This document shows positions 8,270 to 16,927 of a DNA stretch of 40,405 bases, in pieces. The DNA lies in NCBI GenBank assembly GCA_030612765.1, contig JAUWNG010000015.1, positions 1 through 40,405 on the forward strand. Direction: 5' to 3'. The notes under the pieces were generated by a model, which saw nothing but the letters and a program-made list of their open reading frames with translations, did not search any database and was not told the origin of the DNA. The DNA comes from Planctomycetota bacterium (lineage in GTDB: Bacteria; Planctomycetota; Planctomycetia; Pirellulales; Thermoguttaceae). Numbering within the stretch: position 1 is the first letter of the stretch; the number at the start of each line of letters is the position of its first letter. The position numbers were made by a program, and so were the translations under genes.

Positions 8270-11233
8270 CTACTTACTCGGCGTGCGCCCTTGCATGGTT
8301 ATCGCTTTGTTCAACAATACCTTGTAGCGAGCTACGGTGTCGGGGCCGTTTAGTTTCGGGCTGAGGACCAGGGCCGCCTTGAGCACCTGTTCGGCCATTT
8401 TTGCCCTATCCAAGACGGTCGCTTTGTCCTTGCCGTGTTCGGCCTCTTGGATCAGACAGGCGGCGACGTTGTACATTACGTCGTAGTACTCGGCCGGTTT
8501 TTTCCTCATCGGCTGCAATCTGTTCCGCAGCATGACCCAATGGGCCACGGCGTGGCCGAGCTTTGCGGGTTCTTTTTCGGCCCAGCCTTCGAGTATCCGC
8601 CCCTTTTCCATCAGCGGCTCCAAGGCCCTGGGGTTGTCCTCGATGAGTTGGTCCACCTGTTCGAGCGCCTCGGCGAACTTGCCTTCCTTGCGGAGCAGTC
8701 CGAGCAGTTGGGCGCGGACGCGGGTCATGGCCTTCTTGGCGGATTTGGCAAACTCGGGATCGGTCTCCGTGCGTTGGATGATCTCCTGATATTCGCGGCT
8801 GGCCTCGGCGGTCATTCCGAGTGAGTTCAGCCCGTCGGCGATGAAAACCATTGCCCACAACGAGAGTTCCTTTCGCCCGGCCAGTTTGCCGAGGATTTTT
8901 CCGAGCAGATTTTGCACCTTCGCCAAGTGTTGTTTGGCGGCCTTGGTTTCGGCGTCCTTGGTCGTGGTCTCCAACTCGGTGACGGCGGCCGAGGCTTTTT
9001 TGCGTTCCAGGTCCAGCAATCCGGCGAATCGGATCAGTACGTCGTTGACTTGCGGCGAGTCCGGCCCCAATTCGATCAGCACGTCGGCGGCATCTCCGGC
9101 CTTGTCGAACTGTCCCAGCGCGGCATAAGCCCGAACGGCCCCGAGAAAAACACGGACTGTCGTGCGGTCGAAGTTTCGCGGCTTATCGGCCTTGATGATG
9201 TCGATCAGCGGCCGATACAGCTCGGCGGCTTCCTTCTGCTCGCCGCCGTCGGCGCGAATTTCCGCCAGAAGCAATTGAGTTTCCAGAAAGTAATCGGGCA
9301 GCGGCCGGCCCGGCTCGACCCGTTTGGCGAGGATGCTCAGTCCGGCGCGGAGCCGCTCGACGACCTTGTCGCGGTAGGCGGCGACTTGCGACTCGTCGCG
9401 CCGGCCGTCGGGTTTGTTTTTTTCGACGAGGTAGAGCCGGGCGTAGTTTTGTCCGACGAAATACATTGCCTGCGGATAACGCGTCGATTTCGGGTTGACC
9501 CGCTCGAAAATATCGATTGCCTCTTGGACCCGATTGACGACCAATTTAGCCTGGCCGCGGGCCATGCGGGCGTCGTCGGCCGCGGGGCGCCCGGGCCAGT
9601 TTGACTCGGTGAACTCGGCCAACCGGGTCAGCCGTTTTAGAGCGGCCGGTTTCTTATCGTCGGTTGCATTGACGTAGAGGTTCAGCGCGGCGCCGACGGC
9701 CAGCGCGGCCGCCTGCGCCGCCGCGTAGCTGTCTTTCCGCACAATCTTCTTGTCCTGGTCTTCATGGACGATGCGGCCGACCGCCTCGATGCACCGTTCG
9801 AGTTCTCCCTCGTTGAACAAACTGCGGGCGAGCATCAATTCGGCGCCGAGTAGTGCCTCGCCCGCCGCCGCGATCCGCGCATCGTCCATGAACTTGGTCC
9901 GATCGGCGATCTCCAGGGCCTTTTTGTATAGATTTCGCACCTGCTCCCACTGTGCGTCGGCCACGGCGGCGTCGGCCAGCGCCACGGCCTCCTCGAATGT
10001 GCTGACTTCGAGGTCCGACTTACCGGAGGCCAGGAGCAGATCGCGGCGCAGTAGAATGGCGTTTTGCTGGTAAGGGCTGCGGATTCTGGACATTTCGATG
10101 AGAATCCGCAGCGCCTTGGAGACGCCTTTGGCCTTCTCCGGTCCGGCGGCCTTTTGGGCTTTCGCGTGGATGGCCTTTGCCGCCTCCAAGGCGATGCCCT
10201 GGTAGCCCTCGGTCTGACGCAAGCGGTGGTGGTTTTGTTCGAGCCAGGCGGTGGCCTCGGCAAGGAACTGATCTGGCTTCTGCTTGGCGAGGATCAGCAT
10301 CCGGAAGTACTCAACCCGTGCGAACAGGGGTTCCAGCCCTGTCGCCGCCCTCCGCTGTCCCGGCTCGGCGGCGTTGACCAACACCTCGTCGTAGATGTCG
10401 GTCGCCAGCCGCGGGTCGCCCAATTCCTCGGCGGTTTTTCCGTGCCATAGATGGGCGCGCAGACCGGTTAAGGTAAGCATGTCGCCGCTGGTACGGTCTT
10501 GTTGAAAGATGTCGTCGAAGCCCTTGGCCGCCCGATGAAGCGTATCGGCGCGCTCCTTGCTCTTCGGATCGGAATAGGTTTGGGCCAGATAGTAGTCGGC
10601 CATTGCGGTTTGGAACCGGGCTTCGAGCAGGTTGGCCTCGATCTCGGCCCGCGCCTTGGCCGCTTTGCCCCGTTGGGTTCTTCGGGTGGAGAGTTTCGGC
10701 GGCGGCGGCAACGCGGCAAGCTGTTTTTGTAAATACTGCTGGGCCTGAACAAACTTTTCCCGCGCCGGTTTCAGGCTCTCTCGGGCGTCGGCCAGATACA
10801 TTTCGTGTTGCAACTTGTCCTTGCCCGCGATGCGTTTGGCCGCCCCGAGGCGACTAATCGCCCGTTGTCCGAGGAACTCGCCCCACGAGGTCATGGCCGA
10901 CGCCACGGCCGGATGGTCGGGCTTCTCGCGGATGAACTTCGCCAGATATTTCTGCGACTCCTCGGTCAATCGCTCGTAGTCGTAGGCATCGAAGGCATCG
11001 TCGGCTGCGGCCCGCAGACTCTTCGACATCTCCAGATCCCAAACGTCGCGGACCTCTGGCGGCAGGTCGGGGCGCTGGTCCAGAATTCTCAGATACTCGA
11101 CGGCTATGTCGCCATAGCCGTTTTCTCTCAGAACCTGGAGGAACCGCAACGGTTCTTCACCGGCCGAGGCCGTTCCCGCAGTCCACGTCAGGGGAACACA
11201 TAGAACGAAAACGCAAAAGATTGCAATTTTCAT
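8270..11233 (-). CDS. exported helical-repeat (TPR-like) protein, 987 aa
   Basis: The product has a clear signal peptide (about residues 1-24, MKIAIFCVFVLCVPL then TASAGEEP). The rest is a long array of amphipathic helices with TPR-like Ala/Leu/Tyr spacing, for example AEELGDPRLATDIYDEVL, KFAEALEQVDQLIEDNPRA and MTAEASREYQEIIQ. It is likely a periplasmic scaffold. Its ATG overlaps the stop of the upstream prenyltransferase-repeat gene by 4 nt (ATGA, 11230-11233), so the two are translationally coupled and probably work together. The family is not named with confidence; TPR or alpha-alpha superhelix is the structural call. Confidence 0.85.
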   Translation of the reverse strand: MKIAIFCVFVLCVPLTWTAGTASAGEEPLRFLQVLRENGYGDIAVEYLRILDQRPDLPPEVRDVWDLEMSKSLRAAADDAFDAYDYERLTEESQKYLAKFIREKPDHPAVASAMTSWGEFLGQRAISRLGAAKRIAGKDKLQHEMYLADARESLKPAREKFVQAQQYLQKQLAALPPPPKLSTRRTQRGKAAKARAEIEANLLEARFQTAMADYYLAQTYSDPKSKERADTLHRAAKGFDDIFQQDRTSGDMLTLTGLRAHLWHGKTAEELGDPRLATDIYDEVLVNAAEPGQRRAATGLEPLFARVEYFRMLILAKQKPDQFLAEATAWLEQNHHRLRQTEGYQGIALEAAKAIHAKAQKAAGPEKAKGVSKALRILIEMSRIRSPYQQNAILLRRDLLLASGKSDLEVSTFEEAVALADAAVADAQWEQVRNLYKKALEIADRTKFMDDARIAAAGEALLGAELMLARSLFNEGELERCIEAVGRIVHEDQDKKIVRKDSYAAAQAAALAVGAALNLYVNATDDKKPAALKRLTRLAEFTESNWPGRPAADDARMARGQAKLVVNRVQEAIDIFERVNPKSTRYPQAMYFVGQNYARLYLVEKNKPDGRRDESQVAAYRDKVVERLRAGLSILAKRVEPGRPLPDYFLETQLLLAEIRADGGEQKEAAELYRPLIDIIKADKPRNFDRTTVRVFLGAVRAYAALGQFDKAGDAADVLIELGPDSPQVNDVLIRFAGLLDLERKKASAAVTELETTTKDAETKAAKQHLAKVQNLLGKILGKLAGRKELSLWAMVFIADGLNSLGMTAEASREYQEIIQRTETDPEFAKSAKKAMTRVRAQLLGLLRKEGKFAEALEQVDQLIEDNPRALEPLMEKGRILEGWAEKEPAKLGHAVAHWVMLRNRLQPMRKKPAEYYDVMYNVAACLIQEAEHGKDKATVLDRAKMAEQVLKAALVLSPKLNGPDTVARYKVLLNKAITMQGRTPSK

Positions 11234-12894
11234 TTTGCAATGGCCCTGTCTCCGCCGGGGGCGCTGTCGAGTTTATACAACGGCAAATAGCGGTAGTATA
11301 CTTCAAGCGTCAAGGCGGAGAAGCTGGTGGTCATCACTCGTCCGCCGTTCGTGCCCCATCGGTCTTTGGTCGGTTTGTTCGGATCCCAACTACCGGCGGC
11401 GCAGCCATCCTTGCACTGCGAGTCGATCAGGTATCGCCTCATCTTGCGGTTCCAGGTGTCCCAATCCGGCCCCGGTTGATTGTGCATTACCATCGTGGCG
11501 TAGTACCAGTAGTAGATATTCCGTTTGCCTTTGTCGGGTTGGTTTCTCATCAGAAAGGCGGCCCCTTCGACCATCGCGGGGTCTTCCTTGGGGATACCCA
11601 GGTATTGGTAGCAGAGCAGGCCGATCGCGGTGGTGGTAATGCCTGCGCCGGGGCTGGTGTAGCCGAACAAGCCGCCTCTCCGGTTGCTTCCCCGGCCGCC
11701 GGAAGAGACCGATTCGAGAAACGCCTGAGCCTTTTCAAGCACCGCCGGATTGACCGAGAGGTATGCCATTTGCCCGCTCTTGAGCGCCATGACTTGCCAA
11801 CCGACGACGGACGTGTCTCCTGCCTGACGCGGTGTGTATCGCCAGCCGCCCCCCTTGGGGTCTTGGGCTTCCATGATGAAGTTCAACGCCGCCTGGGCGT
11901 GTGGCCGAAGGGCCTTGTCGTTGCTCATTCCGTAACACTCGCACAAAGCGATAGCGGCTAGTCCGTGGTCGTACATTGCCCCGCCCATCCGCAGATCGCC
12001 GTTGGACTTCTGGTTTTTCACCAGGAAATAAATCCCGTTAACGATGGTTTTTTTGTACGGTCCCTTGGACTGATGCGTTTGACCGGCGGCAAGGAACGGG
12101 AGCAGCCCCATTGCGGTGGCAGCGGCGGGCCGGTTGCCGGAAGTGGCCGATCCGGCGCAGGTATCGTCCTTGCAGCGGCTGATGTAGTTTTTCAGTCCCC
12201 AGCTACCGTTGGCGAGTTGGTGTCGAGCGAGCCAGTTGAGCGCGCCGGCCACGGCCCGTTCCGATTGCCTGGTACCGCCGCCGCTGGCGAGCATCTTCTT
12301 TCGGCTGCCGGCACCGCGACCGCCGAATCCCCATCCGCTGCCTCCACGGCCGGGATGTGTGCCGGCGCCCAGTCCGATTCCGACGCCACCGCGGCCTCTA
12401 ACGGCCGGCCCGGCGCCGATCCCCTTGATGTCGAAACCGCCCAGTCCGCCGAGGTCGGGCTGATCGCTGATCGAGGCCATGCCGCCGCCACGCTCGGAAA
12501 AAACCGCGCTGTCGTCGTAATACTTTTCCTCTTGAGCGAGTTGGGCCGGCTTCTCCAACGTGAGCGTTTCGGTGCTCAGTTCCGTCGGGTCCAGGGGCGT
12601 CTCGCCGATGTCGAACTTCTCGATCTCTTGCAGCACGTCATCGGGCCGATCGACCGTTACCTCCTCGAACGCCGGCGCCTCGTCGACGATTTTCTCGAGG
12701 GCCTTTCCGCCGATCAACGCCAGCGAGCAGATCAACACCAGATGGAAGACGAAGCTGCACAGCCACCAGGGGCCTTCCTCGAAGAACCACGTCCGGGTTC
12801 GCTCGAAGAAGCCCATACCGGCCAACTCCGGCGGTAGCTCGGGTTGCGGAGTCGTCTGCCGTGGCTCCACTTTCGCCGCCTCTTGTTCCGCCAT
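11230..12894 (-). CDS. membrane-anchored prenyltransferase / squalene-cyclase repeat protein
   Basis: The 554-aa protein has a short Glu/Pro-rich cytoplasmic N-terminus and one TM helix at about residues 47-65 (FVFHLVLICSLALIGG). A Gly-rich linker at about 150-200 leads to an (alpha/alpha)6 barrel-type domain with repeats such as ALNWLARHQLANGSW, LNFIMEAQDPKGGGWRY and AAFLMRNQPDKG. The repeats resemble the QW motifs of terpene cyclases. No DxDD catalytic motif is seen, so a structural or binding role outside the inner membrane is more likely than cyclisation. A single N-terminal TM helix before a linker is TonB-like in topology and fits the ExbB/ExbD genes upstream. I chose the ATG at 12894, with GGAG 5 nt upstream, over the in-frame TTG at 12915. 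Confidence 0.82.
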   Translation of the reverse strand: MAEQEAAKVEPRQTTPQPELPPELAGMGFFERTRTWFFEEGPWWLCSFVFHLVLICSLALIGGKALEKIVDEAPAFEEVTVDRPDDVLQEIEKFDIGETPLDPTELSTETLTLEKPAQLAQEEKYYDDSAVFSERGGGMASISDQPDLGGLGGFDIKGIGAGPAVRGRGGVGIGLGAGTHPGRGGSGWGFGGRGAGSRKKMLASGGGTRQSERAVAGALNWLARHQLANGSWGLKNYISRCKDDTCAGSATSGNRPAAATAMGLLPFLAAGQTHQSKGPYKKTIVNGIYFLVKNQKSNGDLRMGGAMYDHGLAAIALCECYGMSNDKALRPHAQAALNFIMEAQDPKGGGWRYTPRQAGDTSVVGWQVMALKSGQMAYLSVNPAVLEKAQAFLESVSSGGRGSNRRGGLFGYTSPGAGITTTAIGLLCYQYLGIPKEDPAMVEGAAFLMRNQPDKGKRNIYYWYYATMVMHNQPGPDWDTWNRKMRRYLIDSQCKDGCAAGSWDPNKPTKDRWGTNGGRVMTTSFSALTLEVYYRYLPLYKLDSAPGGDRAIAK

Positions 12895-13009
12895 TTCCGC
12901 TCCACTCCCTGGCAAGCGGGCCAGAATGTCGGGAAACCGGATGGTTATTGAACCTCGGAAAACATATTCCGAGTGTCAAGAACCGACTAATCCCCGACGA
13001 CGCCCTCTA

Positions 13010-13134
13010 GTAACCGTTCACGGGTCGGGAAAACATCGTCACTGCTGAGCGTAGCGAAGAATCTCGTGCGAGATCGCGGCGTATGCGAGATTCTTCGCTA
13101 CGCTCAGAATGACGGTTGCCCCGTGAACGGTTAC
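13010..13134. repeat. nested inverted repeat (GAGCGTAGCGAAG family)
   Basis: The outer 15-bp arms start GTAACCGTTCACGGG (13010-13024, 13120-13134). The inner 21-bp perfect arms start TGAGCGTAGCGAAGAATC (13046-13066, 13086-13106). It occupies the gap between the prenyltransferase-repeat gene and the two-TM protein gene. Confidence 0.9.
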
Positions 13135-13163
13135 CGCCCTCTATGTATATAATCGGCCATCCA

Positions 13164-14156
13164 CTACTGCCCGTCAAGGTCTTTCTCGCCCCGGCGGCGA
13201 TCATCATCCGCAACGTTACTCCCGTCCTCATCTGCATTTAGGTTGGTTTGTTCCAGCCAAGAATCGATGGAGATTACTTCGCCGGACGGCGAGGTTGTCG
13301 TACTCGGCAGGAAGGCCCTTCGTCTCGGTTTCAGGCGGAAATAGAGAAATCTTGCCGCCAACACCAACCCGATGACGAGGAACAAAGCCAGGCCCCAAAT
13401 CCATTCCAGCGATCTGTCGGCGGGCGGGGCGACGGCCGGCTTCCACTGGATCCGGCCGATCAACAGCGGCGCTTTCTCGATCGGATCGCCCGGCTTGGAC
13501 TCGGCGGGCAGGTATCCTTGCAGCTTCAGGAAGTAGCCGGCAAAGACGGCCTTCTCGCGGACCGACGGTCCGACCGGCATGTCCTCGGGACAATCGACCA
13601 CGATGGCCACGTAGGGATGTCCCCAGGACTCGGAGGTGAATCCCCATATTCCTTTTAGTTTATCTCCGTCGCGACCCTCTCCAGCCTCCAGCACACGGCG
13701 GACGTCCAGGTCCATGGTCACCAATTCGCCGCGGTATTTGTCCGGCTCGTCGTGGAAGTTGGTGTAGAGCAGGTCGCGCCGGGCAAGCCGCCGCAATCGC
13801 TCGAACGGTTGGTTCTTCACCCAAAACACCAACCGGTAGTACGGCTCCATCTCCTCCCGGCGGAGCTTCAAGCTGCCGTCGGTCATCGCTTGAAACTCTT
13901 CGCGAGCCATTTCCGCCTGATCGGGATCATCGTGGGTCGGGCCGGCGGCCTCGGGAATCGGCGGCGGCGGCGGGGCGGATTGCTTTTCCGCCGGTCGGCC
14001 GTCGTCGCCGGCAAGCCAACGCCACCTGTCCGGCTCGCCCATCCTGACGATCAGCATGGAAACGATCACCAGCATCCCGATGCCGCTGATCAGTCGCAGC
14101 AGCAACGATCCGCCGAACATCGACGGCGGACTTCGTTCTTCCCAGTAGCGCCGCAT
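13164..14156 (-). CDS. hypothetical two-TM envelope protein
   Basis: The family is not recognised. The 330-aa product has one TM helix near the N-terminus (about residues 18-40, LLLRLISGIGMLVIVSML). A soluble domain of about 200 residues follows, apparently extracytoplasmic, and then a second TM helix (about residues 250-272, WIWGLALFLVIGLVLAARF) and a cytoplasmic tail ending in acidic and basic residues. It lies between the ExbD pair and the prenyltransferase-repeat gene in one strand run, so it is probably part of the same machine. The soluble domain has alternating beta-type strands and no motif I can name. Confidence 0.75.
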   Translation of the reverse strand: MRRYWEERSPPSMFGGSLLLRLISGIGMLVIVSMLIVRMGEPDRWRWLAGDDGRPAEKQSAPPPPPIPEAAGPTHDDPDQAEMAREEFQAMTDGSLKLRREEMEPYYRLVFWVKNQPFERLRRLARRDLLYTNFHDEPDKYRGELVTMDLDVRRVLEAGEGRDGDKLKGIWGFTSESWGHPYVAIVVDCPEDMPVGPSVREKAVFAGYFLKLQGYLPAESKPGDPIEKAPLLIGRIQWKPAVAPPADRSLEWIWGLALFLVIGLVLAARFLYFRLKPRRRAFLPSTTTSPSGEVISIDSWLEQTNLNADEDGSNVADDDRRRGEKDLDGQ

Positions 14157-14183
14157 GGCGTTTCCTGAAGTGCCGAGAGTGTA

Positions 14184-14248
14184 GCACAGCCGCCCTCGGC
14201 TGTGTGTATTTCAACGGATTTTCCATTCACAGCCGAGGGCGGCTGTGC
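14184..14248. repeat. inverted repeat (GCACAGCCGCCCTCGG family)
   Basis: Perfect 21-bp arms (14184-14204 and 14228-14248) start GCACAGCCGCCCTCGGCTG, with a 23-nt loop. The same motif appears inside the DUF4175-like gene at 26841-26864. Confidence 0.9.
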
Positions 14249-14267
14249 CACATTTCCATATATGTCG

Positions 14268-14780
14268 TTACCCGTCGGGCAAACCGACGAAACTCAACTT
14301 CGAGAGCTTTCTGCCGTCCGGCAACCTTTGGTGCGTGCAAACGTCGATGACCTTCATCAACTCGTCGTATCGGCAGGAATCGCTGACCTGGATGATGACC
14401 TGATCGAAGGGGTTGCCCGCGTCGGCGAACACTTCCTTGAGCCTGCCGTCCAAGGCGGCGAGGCTGGGCGCCTGCGATTCGCCTATGCCCAAGCTGGAGA
14501 TGTTGCCCGTGGTCGGATCGGCGATGACGCTGATCGTCAGCGTATTCAGGCCCTGGATGGGGTTGATGTCGTTGTAGTCTTCGCCTGCCTGCTGGCCGTC
14601 CTCGACGACCGCCGTGGCCTGGGGTAGGGGGAGCCGCAGCGAAATCTGGCCCTCGATCGGCGCAGGGCGAAACGTCAAAATGAAGAAGGCCAACAACTGG
14701 AAGGCCAAGTCGAGCATGGCCGCCAGGTTGAGCTCCACTTCCGACTGGCGATGGCGTTTTCTTCTCTTGCGCTTGCGCAT
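14268..14780 (-). CDS. exbD: ExbD/TolR-family proton-channel subunit (second copy)
   Basis: The 170-aa protein has a very basic cytoplasmic start (MRKRKRRKRHRQ) and one TM helix at about residues 20-40 (NLAAMLDLAFQLLAFFILTF) containing the conserved channel Asp, then a periplasmic domain. With ExbB/TolQ it would form a proton-driven stator that powers an envelope process. It follows the other ExbD gene, separated by a 134-bp MITE-like repeat, and precedes the two-TM protein gene. Two dissimilar ExbD proteins per ExbB are common in planctomycete clusters. Which substrate or TonB-like partner it serves is unknown; the prenyltransferase-repeat protein is the obvious candidate. Confidence 0.9.
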   Translation of the reverse strand: MRKRKRRKRHRQSEVELNLAAMLDLAFQLLAFFILTFRPAPIEGQISLRLPLPQATAVVEDGQQAGEDYNDINPIQGLNTLTISVIADPTTGNISSLGIGESQAPSLAALDGRLKEVFADAGNPFDQVIIQVSDSCRYDELMKVIDVCTHQRLPDGRKLSKLSFVGLPDG

Positions 14781-14826
14781 CTTAAAAATGCGCGACCACC
14801 GGTCGCGGCTTTGTGAAAAACGTTGT

Positions 14827-14960
14827 TAGCAGCCTGTTGAAAAAGTCGGATTTCGGGAGTTTGGGTGCCACTGCTGGCTTGTCCAGCAGTGTTGCCCCGG
14901 GTGTTTCTCCCCACACTGCTGGGCAAGCCAGCAGTGGCGCCCTTTTTCAACAGGCTGCTA
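14827..14960. repeat. MITE-like repeat, family A, copy 1
   Basis: It has 19-bp perfect terminal inverted repeats, TAGCAGCCTGTTGAAAAAG (14827-14845) and its complement (14942-14960). The inner arms carry the GCCACTGCTGGCTTG palindrome. The right end supplies the TAG stop codon of the minus-strand exbD gene (14958-14960). Confidence 0.95.
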
Positions 14961-15419
14961 TGTTTCTTTGTTCACCGCCTTGAGGGCAAAGTTGCGAAAG
15001 CCGTTGTCCTGACAGGCCCTAATCACCCGGTTAATCATCCGAAAGGGCGTGGCCCGATCGGCCCGAATCACGATTGTGGTCGGCAGTTCCTCGCCCGCCT
15101 CGAGGTCGGCCGGAGTCATGCGGTTCTGCAACATGCTGGCCTGCGCTTCGTTGCGGATGTAGCCTTCGATGTTTTTTATTGGTCGTCCGTAAATCTTCAG
15201 ATCGCCAGCGTTGTCGATGTTCAACACCAACAGTCCGCGCTGGCCGTGGGTTTCCACCGGCCTGGCCGACCCGATCACCGGTAGTTTCAGGCTCAGGTCC
15301 ATCTCGGCCGACTTGAAGTTGATGACCAACAAAAAGAAGGTGATCAACTGGAACACCAGGTCCAGGATGGGTGTTAAATTCGGCTCGGCCTTGAGGTCCT
15401 GTGAAAATCGTGCCGCCAT
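14958..15419 (-). CDS. exbD: ExbD/TolR-family proton-channel subunit (first copy)
   Basis: The 153-aa protein starts MAARFSQDLKAEPNLTPILD and has one TM helix at about residues 15-37 (ILDLVFQLITFFLLVINF) with the conserved Asp. The C-terminal periplasmic domain includes TTIVIRADRATPFRMINRVI, typical of ExbD. It lies directly downstream of exbB, with a 28-bp-arm palindrome in the gap, and forms the core motor with it. Its TAG stop codon is contributed by the terminal bases of repeat family A. The reading frame up to LKAVNKET is normal in length for the family, so little or no C-terminal sequence has been lost. Confidence 0.92.
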   Translation of the reverse strand: MAARFSQDLKAEPNLTPILDLVFQLITFFLLVINFKSAEMDLSLKLPVIGSARPVETHGQRGLLVLNIDNAGDLKIYGRPIKNIEGYIRNEAQASMLQNRMTPADLEAGEELPTTIVIRADRATPFRMINRVIRACQDNGFRNFALKAVNKET

Positions 15420-15446
15420 TTAGGTAGACTCCGTTTGCTTCGTACT

Positions 15447-15524
15447 GTGTGCCACTGCTTGCTCGCAAGCAGTGTTTCGCGGCGTTTTGGTGGCAGCACT
15501 GCTTGCGAGCAAGCAGTGGCACAC
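15447..15524. repeat. inverted repeat (CCACTGCTTGCTCGCAAGC family)
   Basis: Perfect 28-bp arms (15447-15474, 15497-15524) each contain the smaller palindrome GCTTGCTCGCAAGC. It lies between exbB and exbD. It resembles family A in layout but differs in sequence. Confidence 0.92.
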
Positions 15525-15537
15525 GGTTTTCGGATAC

Positions 15538-16407
15538 CTATTTTGTGGGCATCGCGGGCGGGGCGGCGACGGAGGCCTTCGCCCGCCCGGCGTGGGAAAA
15601 ATGCCGCAGGAACTGGTCCGCGGTCAGCGTCACCGACGAGGCGATGTAGATCACGCGATTGCGGAACAGGGCGAAGAAATAAATGGCCGGCACCGACAGC
15701 GCCACCCCCTCGAAGGTCAACAACAACGCCTCGGAAATTCCCTCCGCCACCTCGCTGGCCTTCAATTGCACGTCGCTTCGGGCAATCACGCTGAAACATT
15801 TGATCATCCCCTTCAAGGTGCCCAACAGCCCGATCATCGGCCCCAACGTGCCGAGCACGGCCAACATGCTGATTTTCTTTTCCATTTCGGCAGAGATCGC
15901 CTCGCCCACCCGATCCATCGCTTCGCGGGCTTCGGCCAAACCGTTGGGCAACTCGGTGATGCCCGTGGTCAGCAAGCGGCTGAAGAAGGAATCGTCTTCT
16001 CTGACCAGCCCGTAGATTCCCTTGAAGTCTCGTTGTTCCAAAAGCCCTTCGCACTGCAACACGACCTCGGGCGGGGCGGCCACCTCGATCCGCATCTCCC
16101 AAAAGAGCCGAGTGACGGTGGAGACGAAATAGACCGACAACAGCAGAATCACCAGTCCGATGAAGCCCGAGCAGCGAAAGACCCAGTGCAAGAATCCCTC
16201 GATTTGCTGCCCATCGGGTTCCGCTGTATCGCCGGCGTCGGCCGGCTTGGCGTCCTCATTTCCCGGTTCTTCCGCGGCGGCGTTTGCCTCTTCCTTGTCC
16301 TGTGCCGCCGAATAACGCGGCATGGTTGCCGTGGCCAACATGGCACACAGAACCAAGCCCAGCACAAACCACGATTTCCTTCGCAAAGTTCCGGACTCCA
16401 TGCTCAT
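15538..16407 (-). CDS. exbB: ExbB/TolQ/MotA-family proton channel protein
   Basis: The 289-aa protein has an N-terminal signal-like hydrophobic segment (about residues 11-32) and an acidic Ala-rich stretch. It then has three TM helices, at about 78-100 (GFIGLVILLLSVYFVSTVT), 180-205 (SMLAVLGTLGPMIGLLGTLKG) and 225-250 (LLLTFEGVALSVPAIYFFALF). The LGTLGPMIGLLGTLKGM and FEGVALSVPA regions are the ExbB/TolQ signature. It is the first gene of the minus-strand cluster and, with the two ExbD subunits, forms the motor that couples the proton gradient to an envelope function. The long N-terminal extension before TM1 is usual in planctomycete homologues. Confidence 0.93.
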   Translation of the reverse strand: MSMESGTLRRKSWFVLGLVLCAMLATATMPRYSAAQDKEEANAAAEEPGNEDAKPADAGDTAEPDGQQIEGFLHWVFRCSGFIGLVILLLSVYFVSTVTRLFWEMRIEVAAPPEVVLQCEGLLEQRDFKGIYGLVREDDSFFSRLLTTGITELPNGLAEAREAMDRVGEAISAEMEKKISMLAVLGTLGPMIGLLGTLKGMIKCFSVIARSDVQLKASEVAEGISEALLLTFEGVALSVPAIYFFALFRNRVIYIASSVTLTADQFLRHFSHAGRAKASVAAPPAMPTK

Positions 16408-16585
16408 AACAGAAGTACTTTCTCTGTAACGTCGAATGAACGCACAACACCCTCAAATTTACCCTTGCAGCCCGGATTTCGCCAGTATGTCACCCCTCCG
16501 TGGAATCGTCAAGGACGTTCCTATTATCGGCGTAGTATGCCGGGTAATCAATAAAGTAATGTTCCGATCGATGCAAATAACGGCA

Positions 16586-16620
16586 GAAGCCCGTCGCAAC
16601 ACGATATTGCGACGGGCTTC
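16586..16620 (-). terminator. strong hairpin 3' of tRNA-Pro
   Basis: The 14-bp perfect stem GAAGCCCGTCGCAA / TTGCGACGGGCTTC (16586-16599, 16607-16620) has a 7-nt loop and begins 6 nt after the tRNA-Pro discriminator. There is no clear U-tract, so it may be a processing or terminator hairpin, or another repeat. Confidence 0.6.
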
Positions 16621-16626
16621 CGGAAG

Positions 16627-16701
16627 TCGGGGCGACAGGATTCGAACCTGCGACCTTCTGAACCCCATTCAGACGCGCTAGCCAGACTGCGCCACGCCCC
16701 G
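16627..16701 (-). tRNA. tRNA-Pro (anticodon GGG)
   Basis: The minus-strand acceptor stem CGGGGCG pairs perfectly with CGCCCCG. The anticodon arm TCTGA-ATGGGGT-TCAGA gives GGG with G37, and the T arm has GGTTCGAATCC. The discriminator is A73. CCA is not encoded. Confidence 0.95.
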
Positions 16702-16847
16702 AACGAAATAAACTGTCATCTAACACGTAAGTATCGCACATCGGGGTGAACGCCGCAATGCCTCTCGGGCCTTGTCGAGGGGCTCGTCAAGCCCGGAAAA
16801 ATACGCCACAATGGCCGATCGTGGACTTCGATTAAGCGGCGCTTTGC

Positions 16848-16874
16848 TGGGGTGGCAGTACAACTGCCGCCCCA
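16848..16874. repeat. hairpin upstream of pyrF
   Basis: The 12-bp stem TGGGGTGGCAGT / ACTGCCGCCCCA has one G-U and a 3-nt loop. It ends 53 nt before the pyrF GTG and may be another dispersed palindrome or a leader structure. Confidence 0.55.
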
Positions 16875-16914
16875 ACGTGATGAACGGCGCGACCTTTCCG
16901 TCGCGGCTTTTTTT

Positions 16915-16920
16915 AAGGAG
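16915..16920 (+). promoter_or_regulatory. ribosome binding site deciding the pyrF start
   Basis: AAGGAG lies 7 nt before the GTG at 16928. It is the only strong Shine-Dalgarno near the start of the conserved protein. Confidence 0.8.
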
Positions 16921-16927
16921 TGTTACC

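Noticed and set aside
11965-12837. 290-residue plus-strand frame
   Set aside because: It is antisense to the prenyltransferase-repeat gene and has no recognisable motif.
11230-12894. Functional squalene-hopene cyclase
   Set aside because: The repeats fit the fold, but the protein is membrane-anchored by an N-terminal helix and no DxDD motif is visible.
15472-16554. 360-residue plus-strand frame
   Set aside because: It is antisense to exbB and runs through a palindromic repeat; its composition is that of a shadow frame.
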